Of a stretch of DNA of 7,051 bases, positions 1-6,250 are shown one piece after another. How positions within the stretch are numbered: the first letter of the stretch is position 1; the number at the start of each line of letters is the position of its first letter. The notes under the pieces are model-generated. The model saw only the letters and a list, made by a program, of their open reading frames with translations, did no database searches and had not been told where the DNA came from. Source of the DNA: CAZXYF01 sp964644705 (GTDB lineage Bacteria; Planctomycetota; Brocadiia; SM23-32); contig CAZXYF010000165.1 in assembly GCA_964644705.1 (NCBI GenBank), positions 1 to 7,051 on the forward strand, written 5' to 3'. The position numbers and the translations under genes were made by a program.

Positions 1-79
1 CTGACCATACGATACAGCAATGTACGATATGGAAACCTTGGGAAACTTATGCAAGCCCGCTCAGCTTGAAAAGTAAACT

Positions 80-916
80 TTATCGCTGAAACTCCGAAAC
101 CGGAACCGGCTCTATATCAAAGTCAGGTTCCCAGTTCGAAGAGTGTGAATACAGTTGGTCCGCATTGTCTCGGGTGATGCGCTGGATTGCCGCGTCGCTG
201 TGACCGTCCTGGTGCAACTGCTCCACCACGCGCACCAGCGCCAGAGGATCCGACACCCCCCAGTCTGCCGATCCGGCGACGATGATGTTCTCGGAACCGT
301 ACTGCTCCACAATGGACGAAACACGTTGCGGATCCAGCTTCGAATACGGATACACGGTGAGGCCGCAGTAACAGTCCGTTCTGGAGCTCACCCTGATGCT
401 TTCCTCATCGTTGTGATCAATGAGAATTCGCTCCTGCGCGACACCTTCCTCCCGGATGATCTCCGTTATAATCTCCGCCCCCTCCGTCTTGGGTTCATGG
501 GGTAAATGGATAATCACGGGCATACCCCGTTCATCGGCCATGCACAACTGACGACGGAAGGCCGCGATCTCATTATCGGTGTTCTGGTTGAGACCAATCT
601 CCCCCATGGCCACGCATCGGGGATGGTCCAGATATTCTTCCATCCCACTGATCACCTTATCGGCCAATTCAGCGTTATCGGCTTCTTTGGGATTCATTCC
701 GATGGCCGCATAGTGATCAATCCCAAACCGGGCGGCCCGAACGTTCTCAAACTCCAGCAACTGGCGGAAATAATCGAAAAAAGTGCCCGGGTATCGCCGA
801 TTTGTTCCCAGCCAGAATGATGGTTCCACGCAGACGCGGATTCCGGCCTCGAACATGGCCTGGTAATCGTCGGTTGTTCTGGAATACATATGAATGTGTG
901 GCTCGATCATGAGCAT
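80..916 (-). CDS. TatD-superfamily metal-dependent hydrolase, EboB-like
   Basis: A 278-residue amidohydrolase-fold protein, probably a cytoplasmic metal-dependent phosphoesterase or hydrolase; the substrate is unknown. The TatD metal-site pattern is complete: HxH at H7/H9 (EPHIHMYSRTTDDY), E106 in GEIGLN, H137 in IIHLPH, H168 in IDHND and D218 in SADWGVSDPL. The EPSFWLG and FGIDHYAAIGMNPKEA stretches match what I recall of EboB, the TatD-like member of the ebo cluster of cyanobacteria, Bacteroidetes and others, more than classical TatD DNases. The start at 916 is chosen because GGAGG (926-930) lies 9 nt upstream. The same frame is open to 958, but the 14 extra residues are not family-like and have no better ribosome site. 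It lies 125 nt downstream of the toroid gene on the same strand, with a hairpin between them. Family assignment is firm; the EboB assignment is moderate and the function is inferred. Confidence 0.92.
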   Translation of the reverse strand: MLMIEPHIHMYSRTTDDYQAMFEAGIRVCVEPSFWLGTNRRYPGTFFDYFRQLLEFENVRAARFGIDHYAAIGMNPKEADNAELADKVISGMEEYLDHPRCVAMGEIGLNQNTDNEIAAFRRQLCMADERGMPVIIHLPHEPKTEGAEIITEIIREEGVAQERILIDHNDEESIRVSSRTDCYCGLTVYPYSKLDPQRVSSIVEQYGSENIIVAGSADWGVSDPLALVRVVEQLHQDGHSDAAIQRITRDNADQLYSHSSNWEPDFDIEPVPVSEFQR

Positions 917-960
917 GGATACCATCCTCCACCTATTCAAAAAGTCATCTGCAAACACGC

Positions 961-1020
961 AGTGAAGAGGAGGCAGCCGGAACTGGGGAGAAATTCCTCC
1001 AGTTCCGCCGCCACTTCACT
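961..1020 (-). terminator. Large hairpin between the toroid and TatD genes (terminator or leader structure)
   Basis: The whole 60-nt block folds back on itself. The outer arms AGTGAAG (961-967) and CTTCACT (1014-1020) pair perfectly. Then GGC (972-974) pairs with GCC (1010-1012). The inner arms CGGAACTGG (978-986) and CCAGTTCCG (999-1007) pair over 9 bp, and GGA/TCC extends the stem if one base is bulged. It begins 21 nt after the stop of the leftward toroid gene and ends 44 nt before the start codon of the TatD gene. Leftward of it there is no immediate U-tract; a T5 run appears only about 17 nt on (939-943). It could therefore be an atypical terminator, an attenuator or an RNA-stability element. 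The structure is seen directly; the role is inferred. Confidence 0.5.
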
Positions 1021-1041
1021 CTCCCGTATCTGTCCCCGGAC

Positions 1042-2229
1042 CTACTGTAGATCGATCGCCTCCTCCATCGCCATCAACGAATAAGCGGTCACCAGCTCCG
1101 GTATTTTCTCCATCCAGCGGCCGCTTTTGTCGTTTTTCCAGCTACCGTTCTCGCGCTGGAGTTCAAGCAGTCGATCAACAAGTTCCGTCCGCCATTTGTG
1201 CTCATCTCCGCCGGCATCCACCAGCGTGTTCTGGCCGTATGCGTCAAGACACTTCCCGATCGCCTGAAAATAGTAATACAGGCCCTGCTGGCCCACGCCG
1301 GGATTTTTGTGTAACGTCCAGTTTCTGCTGACCCATTCAAAAGCTTTCTGAACGCGGGGATCGCTGCGCTTAACTCGCGCATAAATCAAGCTTTTCAATC
1401 CCGCGTAAGTAATGCTTCCGTAGCTGCGCAATCCACCGGTTTCTGTTTTTCCCGCTTTGCTTTCGTCCGGCCGGTAGATGAAACCACCATCTTTATTCTG
1501 ACAGCGCTTCAGATATTTGATTGCTTTGTCATAAGCCAGCTGGGTCTCGCGACGACATGGTCCCTTCGGCAATTCCCCTTTGCTCTTCTTTTCCGCAATC
1601 GCGGACTTCTTCTGTTTCTTGCGCCATGCTTCCTCCAACACGTGGAGCGCCGTGAGAGCGAACTGGGTATTGGACATATCCGCGCGGTGCATCTTCGGGC
1701 TGTCGCCCTGTTTCTCATATCCCCAGCCACCGTACTGTGGATCCTCTTTGCCTATGTCCTCGCTTTCATCGGCCTGCGCGTCCAGTAGAAAACGACGTGC
1801 CGCCGCGATGCGTTCCTGATCTTTGGGCAGATCCGCCTCCTGAAGTGCCACCACGCATATACTGGTGGAATAACTGGCGTAAAATTCATCATATATACCA
1901 CCGTTGTCCTTGCACTTTTCACGGATGTAGTTCAGAGCCTTCTTCACCGTTTTACTTTTAACCCCGAACTCTTTGCGTCCGCTGCGAAGCATAGCCGTCG
2001 CAACCAAACCCGTAATAGCGGGATGGTCCCGCCAGGAGCCATTTTTCTTCTGTTTGCCCTTCAGATATTTCAGTCCCCGACGTATTCCTGCCTTCGCCTC
2101 CAGTCGCAGGGATTCGCTTACACCGGAATCATCCGAACGCACCGGCCCCACCGCTCCCAGCAGCATGAGCCCGAAAATTACAACTCCCGCCATCAACGCT
2201 TTCTCTTCCACAAACCTGATCTTAAACAT
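1042..2229 (-). CDS. Secreted prenyltransferase/squalene-oxidase-repeat (alpha/alpha toroid) protein
   Basis: A 395-residue protein. The N-terminus has basic residues and then a hydrophobic segment (about 12-30, MAGVVIFGLMLLGAVGPV), consistent with a signal peptide cleaved near RSDD, so it is probably exported. The rest is helical repeats of the terpenoid-cyclase/prenyltransferase toroid type, at about 48-80, 96-130, 142-198, 233-284, 293-330 and 347-390. Several carry QW-like signatures (KQKKNGSW, QYGGWGY, CQNKDGGF, LQRENGSW). A Lys-rich insert lies at about 203-222. The DxDD acid motif of squalene-hopene cyclases is absent: the apparent equivalent position reads ADMSNTQFALTAL. No prenyltransferase-beta zinc-ligand pattern is evident, so catalysis of cyclisation is doubtful. 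A scaffold or binding role is possible, but no function is known. The start at 2229 has GGAGG (2236-2240) 6 nt upstream. Such proteins are, from memory, common in Planctomycetes and Verrucomicrobia. Confidence 0.9.
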   Translation of the reverse strand: MFKIRFVEEKALMAGVVIFGLMLLGAVGPVRSDDSGVSESLRLEAKAGIRRGLKYLKGKQKKNGSWRDHPAITGLVATAMLRSGRKEFGVKSKTVKKALNYIREKCKDNGGIYDEFYASYSTSICVVALQEADLPKDQERIAAARRFLLDAQADESEDIGKEDPQYGGWGYEKQGDSPKMHRADMSNTQFALTALHVLEEAWRKKQKKSAIAEKKSKGELPKGPCRRETQLAYDKAIKYLKRCQNKDGGFIYRPDESKAGKTETGGLRSYGSITYAGLKSLIYARVKRSDPRVQKAFEWVSRNWTLHKNPGVGQQGLYYYFQAIGKCLDAYGQNTLVDAGGDEHKWRTELVDRLLELQRENGSWKNDKSGRWMEKIPELVTAYSLMAMEEAIDLQ

Positions 2230-2509
2230 ATTCTTCCTCCGTTAATTGTGCGAAACAAAAGTATCGGACAGATCGTTATCCGGATAATATTACAACTCAC
2301 TTTTCGCTCCCACCACAGTAACCTCATGGGAGGTGTTTCCTTGAGCTTTCGTGCTCCTGCGCCCTGTCAAAATCCGTGTCCCGGGCGCCACTTTCATACA
2401 ACATACCCCCCCACCCTCTTCCATTCCATTCAAATATACTTTCAACACACAAGTCAATTCAGCCTCATTGACACTCCCCCCTGAAGGATCCCACGCTGGC
2501 AGTATGATC

Positions 2510-2525
2510 AGCAGTCCTTCTGCCT
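2510..2525 (-). promoter_or_regulatory. Candidate sigma54 (-24/-12) promoter facing the toroid gene
   Basis: Read leftward, AGGCAGAAGGACTGCT has GG and GC separated by exactly 10 nt. It matches the consensus TGGCACG-N4-TTGCT at GGCA and TGCT, about 8 of 12 informative positions. The -24 GG is at 2524-2523 and the -12 GC at 2512-2511, so a transcript would start near 2499 and have a leader of about 270 nt before the toroid start codon. The NtrC-like palindrome lies about 125 bp upstream in this orientation, a usual enhancer distance. The single match in a 600-nt region could be chance. Confidence 0.25.
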
Positions 2526-2624
2526 GCGTCCCTGTATTATGCAATCATCATACCACACTATACAGGCGCGGGAAGAGGCCCTTAAACGGCTCTCAGGTGA
2601 GCGCACCCAACAATGGGCAAACGC

Positions 2625-2647
2625 CGCCGAACATTAACAGTTCGGCG
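2625..2647. repeat. Perfect 8-bp hairpin abutting the palindrome
   Basis: CGCCGAAC (2625-2632) and GTTCGGCG (2640-2647) are perfect inverted repeats around a 7-nt AT-rich loop. An alternative pairing of AACGCCG (2620-2626) with CGGCGTT (2643-2649) overlaps it. The right arm shares its last base with the palindrome that begins at 2647. There is no T-tract after it on either strand, so it is not a standard terminator. It could be part of a compound operator. Confidence 0.45.
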
Positions 2648-2667
2648 TTGCACAAATATTGTGCAAC
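2647..2667. promoter_or_regulatory. Palindromic regulator-binding site with NtrC-type core
   Basis: The two 9-nt arms GTTGCACAA (2647-2655) and TTGTGCAAC (2659-2667) are perfect inverted repeats around a 3-nt AT centre. The core reads GCAC-N7-GTGC, the classical core of NtrC enhancer sites, with TGCA-based half-sites at the usual spacing. It lies 168 nt upstream of the kinase gene, which is followed by an NtrC-family regulator, so autoregulation is plausible. A second reading: TTGCAC (2648-2653) and TACACT (2671-2676) lie 17 nt apart, a poor sigma70-like pair for rightward transcription that would make the palindrome an overlapping operator. The palindrome is seen directly; the cognate protein is inferred. 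Confidence 0.5.
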
Positions 2668-2757
2668 AAGTACACTACCATTTACTGGTGACGCCGTTTC
2701 CCCCGGAGCTCAGTGCTGCCCAAAACGATTACAAACGGTTTGATTTAGCTGCGCAGA

Positions 2758-2773
2758 GGGCAACGCCGCCGCT
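2758..2773 (+). promoter_or_regulatory. Weak candidate sigma54 promoter facing the kinase gene
   Basis: GGGCAACGCCGCCGCT has GG (2759-2760) and GC (2771-2772) separated by 10 nt. It matches the -24/-12 consensus at GGCA and GCT only, about 7 of 12 informative positions; the usual TT before the -12 GC is CC. It lies about 90 bp downstream of the palindrome and 61 nt before the kinase start, so the geometry is right, but the sequence match is poor. It overlaps the second copy of a GC-rich repeat, which is another explanation for the pattern. Confidence 0.17.
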
Positions 2774-2834
2774 GCGGGGACAAAGATCCACACATGCCCC
2801 ATCGTTATTTCGGACCGGCTTCCACGGAGAACAC

Positions 2835-4301
2835 ATGCAAACTTCCATCACTTGGCGTTTGATTTTATTGGTCAATCTGCTCGTCATTCTGACCGCCGTG
2901 GCGGTCGCCCTGCTGGCCGGCCACGTCTCCGCAAATGTCGTCCAACGCCGGCTGGTCCGCGACACGGCGCGGCAAACCGCCCGTTTTCTTGAGTCCAGAC
3001 GCCTTCCGCTGAGCAGGCGGTTGATGCAGGATTTCCACCAGATCTTTGGCACTCACTTTGCGGTGGGTCCCGCGGGAAAACCCGGAATAAGCAAGACCAG
3101 TTTTCCGTCCAATGCCACTTCGGAGCTCGCGCACCAGCTCCAGGACGCGAAAGAAACCCGATCGGTGGAAGTGGGCGAGACCACCTATCGGATCGGGTCA
3201 CATGTGGTGGTGCCCGGTCGAGGCGCCGGGCAGGACCAACGGGCTCGCCTGTATGTATTCATGCCCACCGAAGAAGTAGCCCGCGCCGGACGAACCGCCT
3301 GGAGGCAGGCGCTGCTGGGGGCAGTTCCTGCGGTTCTCCTGGCAACTCTATTGAGTCTTGGACTTTCGCTCACAATCACCTGCCCCCTCCGACGCCTTGC
3401 AGGGCAAATCGATCAGATCGTCACGTCCCGGGACGATCAGGATGCGCGCGATATGAACGATGAGCTCCCGGCGGCCCTGCCCGGCAAGAGCGGTCCACGG
3501 GAGATTAAACAGCTCCGCAACTCTTTCAATCATCTCCTGAACCGTCTCTCCCACGCTCGCCAGGAACTAATCCGTTCCGAGCGGATGGTGACCCTGGGCA
3601 AAGTGGCAGCCAGTGCCGTCCATGAATTAAAAAACCCGCTGAGCGCCATCCAGATGCATCTGCGCCTGCTGCAGGAGGAATCGTTACCGGAATCCGCCCG
3701 CGAGGACATGCGCATGCTCATTCGCGAAGTGGACCGGATGGATTTGTATCTTCAGGAACTCAGCGAGCTATCACATGATGGATCCCACGGTGAAGCCACC
3801 TGTTTTGTTCCTCCGGACAGCATCACTACGGTGAATCTGAGGGAAACGGTGGAATCGGTCCATCACCTGATTGAAAGCCGGTGCCAACATGCGGGGATCA
3901 ACATTGATTTCGACTTTCACACCGACACGCCACTTGGTCGGGCCGCCCAGGACCAACTGCGCCAGGTGCTGATGAACCTTCTGATCAATGCAGTGGAGGC
4001 GATGCCCGGAGGCGGAACTATCGCAATAGCGACCGAGCTGCGTCCGAACAACCACGTTCGACTGACCGTTAAGGATACCGGAAGCGGCATCGAGCCCGAT
4101 CCACCAGAAAAGGTTTTCGACCTGTTCTGCTCGACGAAAGAGCATGGTTCCGGTCTGGGCCTCTACATTAGCCGGCAGCTGATGCTGGCTCAGAACGGCG
4201 AGATAGGATGCACCAACTGCGAAGAGGGCGCGCAGTTCTGGATTGAGCTGGAAACGCCTGCCAACAACCAAATTCCCGACGAAGGATATCACGTCCCATG
4301 A
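2835..4301 (+). CDS. Membrane sensor histidine kinase, NtrB/HAMP type
   Basis: A 488-residue two-component sensor. TM1 is at about 7-29 (LILLVNLLVILTAVAVALLA). An extracytoplasmic sensor region of about 30-155 follows, with no domain I recognise. TM2 is at about 159-182 and a HAMP-like linker at about 182-240. The HisKA domain has phospho-acceptor H263 in ASAVHELKNPLSAIQ. The ATPase domain shows the N box (NLLINAVEAM, N385), G1 (DTGSGIE, D414), F box (VFDLF) and G2 (GSGLGL, 438-443). There is no PAS domain. The start at 2835 follows GGAG (2826-2829) by 5 nt and begins directly before TM1; the frame is open back to 2613 but that part is not protein-like. The stop overlaps the start of the response regulator gene (ATGA, 4298-4301), so the partners are translationally coupled. 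The signal sensed is unknown. Confidence 0.95.
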   Translation: MQTSITWRLILLVNLLVILTAVAVALLAGHVSANVVQRRLVRDTARQTARFLESRRLPLSRRLMQDFHQIFGTHFAVGPAGKPGISKTSFPSNATSELAHQLQDAKETRSVEVGETTYRIGSHVVVPGRGAGQDQRARLYVFMPTEEVARAGRTAWRQALLGAVPAVLLATLLSLGLSLTITCPLRRLAGQIDQIVTSRDDQDARDMNDELPAALPGKSGPREIKQLRNSFNHLLNRLSHARQELIRSERMVTLGKVAASAVHELKNPLSAIQMHLRLLQEESLPESAREDMRMLIREVDRMDLYLQELSELSHDGSHGEATCFVPPDSITTVNLRETVESVHHLIESRCQHAGINIDFDFHTDTPLGRAAQDQLRQVLMNLLINAVEAMPGGGTIAIATELRPNNHVRLTVKDTGSGIEPDPPEKVFDLFCSTKEHGSGLGLYISRQLMLAQNGEIGCTNCEEGAQFWIELETPANNQIPDEGYHVP

Positions 4302-5710
4302 GCTCGAATTGCCCCAGTACAGACCCTCATATCCTGATTGTTGATGACGAAGAATCCATCTGCCGCGCTTTCCAGCGATTCTTCGAGAAACGGCAGTGGA
4401 ACGTGGACGTTGCCGCAACCGGCGAAAAAGGTATTGACACGGCTGCTGCTGACAACCCTGATCTTGTCTTCCTGGATGTACGCCTGCCCGACGGGGATGG
4501 TCTCCAGATGATGGAGCGCTTCCGCGAACTCCAACCGGATCTGCCGGTGGTCATCATGACTGCCTACGGCGGCATGGACACGGTGCTGGAGGCGGTAAGA
4601 GGCGGAGCCTTTGATTATCTGCCCAAACCCATTGATCTCGATCGTGCCTTGGAACTGGCGCAACGCGCGGTTGCATCACATTCCGGCGCCCGACCCGACA
4701 CCGGTTCGGTCCCCGAAAGTGACGACGACGACATTATAGGCTCCTCCAAATCCATGCAGAAGGTGTTCAGGCGGGTGGCCCAGGTTGCTCGGTCCAACGG
4801 ATCGATCCTGATCCTCGGTCAGACGGGCACCGGTAAAGAATTGATCGCTCGGGCAATCCATCGCCACAGTGGACGATCGGATGGCCCCTTCGTGGCCGTC
4901 AACTGCGCAGCAATACCCGATAATCTCGTGGAAAGCGAGCTTTTTGGCTGCGTTCCGGGCGCATTCACCGGAGCAGAGGGGCAACGAACCGGCCGCTTCG
5001 AAGCCGCTGACGGAGGGACACTACTGCTGGATGAGGTTGGCGAGTTGCCGCCGCCCTCCCAGGCAAAACTCCTTCGCGTCCTTGACTCCCAGGTTTTTGA
5101 ACGAGTCGGATCCGTCGAACCCGTACCCGTCGATGTCCGAATTCTGGCGGCCACAAACAGCGACCTCAACGAACAGATGGAAGCGAATAACTTCCGTGCC
5201 GATTTCTACTACCGCCTGGCCGCCCACAGGATTGAGCTCCCGCCTCTCGCCGATCGCAAGGAGGACATTCTCTCCCTCGCCCGACACTTTTTGCGCACCA
5301 GCCAACCCACGGATTCCCCGGACCCCGTTCTGACTCCCGACGCCGCCGAAGCATTGCTGGCCTACTCCTGGCCGGGAAACGTCCGGGAAATGGAGAATGC
5401 CATGAAACACGCCCTGACCGTGGCGCCTACAGCCACCATCCGACCCGATGATCTCCCGAACGCCGTCACCTCGGCCAGCTCCCGGCATGACCTTTCCGAT
5501 GAACTTGCCGAGGCAGTCACCGACTACATCAACAATAATGCGCAGCACGGCGAATGGCATACGCGAACTGTGGCAGTGGTGGAGAAAACAATCATCCGTC
5601 ACGCCCTCCGCCGGTGCGACGGGAACCAGTCGCAGGCCGCCGACCTGCTCGGTTTGCATCGGAACACTCTGCGCAACAAAATCCGGGACCTCGATATCCA
5701 TCTCGCCTGA
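4298..5710 (+). CDS. Sigma54-dependent NtrC-family response regulator
   Basis: A 470-residue transcription activator with three domains. The receiver (about 10-125) has acidic pocket D16/D17, phospho-acceptor D60 in LVFLDVRLPDGDG, T88 and K110. The AAA+ central domain (about 146-375) has Walker A GQTGTGKE (174-181), the sigma54-contacting loop GAFTGA (221-226), Walker B LLLDEVGELP (D245/E246), arginines in FRADFYYRLA (R300, R306) and sensor II in WPGNVREMENA (R363). A Fis-type helix-turn-helix ends the protein (about 430-468: NQSQAADLLGLHRNTLRNKI). It should be phosphorylated by the kinase encoded just upstream and activate RNA polymerase-sigma54 from upstream enhancers. Small departures: Walker A has QT where ES is usual, and CVP precedes GAFTGA where HEK is usual. 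No ribosome site is needed beyond coupling through the ATGA overlap. Targets are unknown; the palindrome at 2647-2667 is a candidate. Confidence 0.97.
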   Translation: MSSNCPSTDPHILIVDDEESICRAFQRFFEKRQWNVDVAATGEKGIDTAAADNPDLVFLDVRLPDGDGLQMMERFRELQPDLPVVIMTAYGGMDTVLEAVRGGAFDYLPKPIDLDRALELAQRAVASHSGARPDTGSVPESDDDDIIGSSKSMQKVFRRVAQVARSNGSILILGQTGTGKELIARAIHRHSGRSDGPFVAVNCAAIPDNLVESELFGCVPGAFTGAEGQRTGRFEAADGGTLLLDEVGELPPPSQAKLLRVLDSQVFERVGSVEPVPVDVRILAATNSDLNEQMEANNFRADFYYRLAAHRIELPPLADRKEDILSLARHFLRTSQPTDSPDPVLTPDAAEALLAYSWPGNVREMENAMKHALTVAPTATIRPDDLPNAVTSASSRHDLSDELAEAVTDYINNNAQHGEWHTRTVAVVEKTIIRHALRRCDGNQSQAADLLGLHRNTLRNKIRDLDIHLA

Positions 5711-5948
5711 ATACCAGACACCGCAAAGTCCGACGTTACACCCCAGTCCGGGTACGTAAATATTCAGTGAACCACGTTATTCCAGATGGGCCTTCTGGCA
5801 GGGCCCTGTTTCCGAACTCGCCACAACCTTCGGTCCCGGAGAGAGCTCACAGGAGCCTTAAGGGGGACACACACGATTCTAACATTCGGTCACTAATATA
5901 CAGGTGATCAAAATCGACATCCTCATCGTTAAATCAAGGGTTACCGAC

Positions 5949-6185
5949 ATGAGCTGGTACAAAGACAGGATCAAGGGGCCAAAAGCGCTGGTCCTGATTC
6001 TCGCATTCGTGACCTTCCTTCCCCTAACAGCGGGATGTCAGCGCATCATGGACATGCAGCGGCGGAGCGCCTGTGATTCATGCCTTCCCGCACACGTTCG
6101 GGAACAGCGCGGGAAAAACTCAGCCAGGGATGCCGAATCAAAAACCGACTTTTATTACTTCAAACCCACTTCGTGCAATCTTTAA
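5949..6185 (+). CDS. Small putative lipoprotein, function unknown
   Basis: A 78-residue protein with a basic N-terminus (KDRIKGPK), a hydrophobic core (about 13-26, ALVLILAFVTFLPL) and a lipobox-like LTAGC with C30 as the likely lipidated residue. The mature part is only about 49 residues, charged, with CDSC (42-45) and a lone C76 near the C-terminus; the end reads DFYYFKPTSCNL. The start at 5949 has AAGGG (5936-5940) 8 nt upstream. A GTG at 5904 in the same frame would add 15 residues but has a weaker ribosome site. It stands between the two-component operon (238 nt upstream) and the GntR gene (65 nt downstream). I do not recognise a family. The signal sequence is the main evidence that it is real. 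Confidence 0.68.
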   Translation: MSWYKDRIKGPKALVLILAFVTFLPLTAGCQRIMDMQRRSACDSCLPAHVREQRGKNSARDAESKTDFYYFKPTSCNL

Positions 6186-6250
6186 TGCATTGAGGCTGGT
6201 TTTGGGGGCCTTACCCACCCATTTGTCATGCACTTTTCGGAGACTCCCAG

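Larger units (their letters stand above)
2230..2834. other. Divergent intergenic region, 605 nt, without a convincing gene
   Basis: This gap separates the leftward toroid gene from the rightward kinase gene and should hold both promoters. Several reading frames cross it, but none has both a good ribosome site and protein-like composition. Visible structure includes a pyrimidine-rich tract with a C7 run (2406-2412), a hairpin (2625-2647) abutting a palindrome (2647-2667), a near-duplicate GC-rich 14/15-mer (2615-2629 and 2758-2771), and a short palindrome CAAAC-G-GTTTG (2732-2742). The frame of the kinase is open back to 2613, but that extension reads as non-coding (see the rejected list). Confidence 0.7.

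Noticed and set aside
1..79. Possible start of a further leftward gene downstream of the TatD gene
   Set aside because: No ATG or GTG on the minus strand has a clear ribosome site, and 79 nt are too few to judge coding character.
155..820. Two rightward open frames opposite the TatD gene
   Set aside because: They are antisense to a gene with a full metal-binding residue set, and the translations look compositionally random.
917..958. 14-codon extension of the TatD hydrolase to an ATG at 958
   Set aside because: GGAGG at 926-930 lies inside that extension and points to the ATG at 916. The family pattern also starts only a few residues before HxH.
2547..2555. Leftward extended -10 (TGG plus TATGAT) upstream of the toroid gene
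   Set aside because: The -35 position (about 2570-2575) reads TCTTCC and the site lies over 300 nt from the gene. Kept only as an alternative to the sigma54 reading.
2613..2834. 74-codon N-terminal extension of the kinase in the same open frame
   Set aside because: It reads as arbitrary Arg/Thr/Pro-rich sequence and spans the palindrome. The ATG at 2835 has a ribosome site and begins right before the first membrane segment.
3771..4418. 215-codon open frame antisense to the kinase and regulator
   Set aside because: It is a shadow of two unmistakable genes on the other strand, with no recognisable domain or ribosome site.
5021..5701. 226-codon open frame antisense to the response regulator
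   Set aside because: It mirrors the AAA+ and helix-turn-helix coding sequence on the opposite strand. Its length reflects the codon bias of the real gene.
5782..5806. Overlapping small inverted repeats after the response regulator (CCAGA/TCTGG and GGGCC/GGCCC)
   Set aside because: The stems are only 5 bp, compete with each other and have no T-tract. They are too weak to call a terminator.
5554..5907. 117-codon open frame running from inside the regulator into the gap before the lipoprotein
   Set aside because: Its first half is an out-of-frame reading of the helix-turn-helix region. There is no ribosome site and no protein-like composition.
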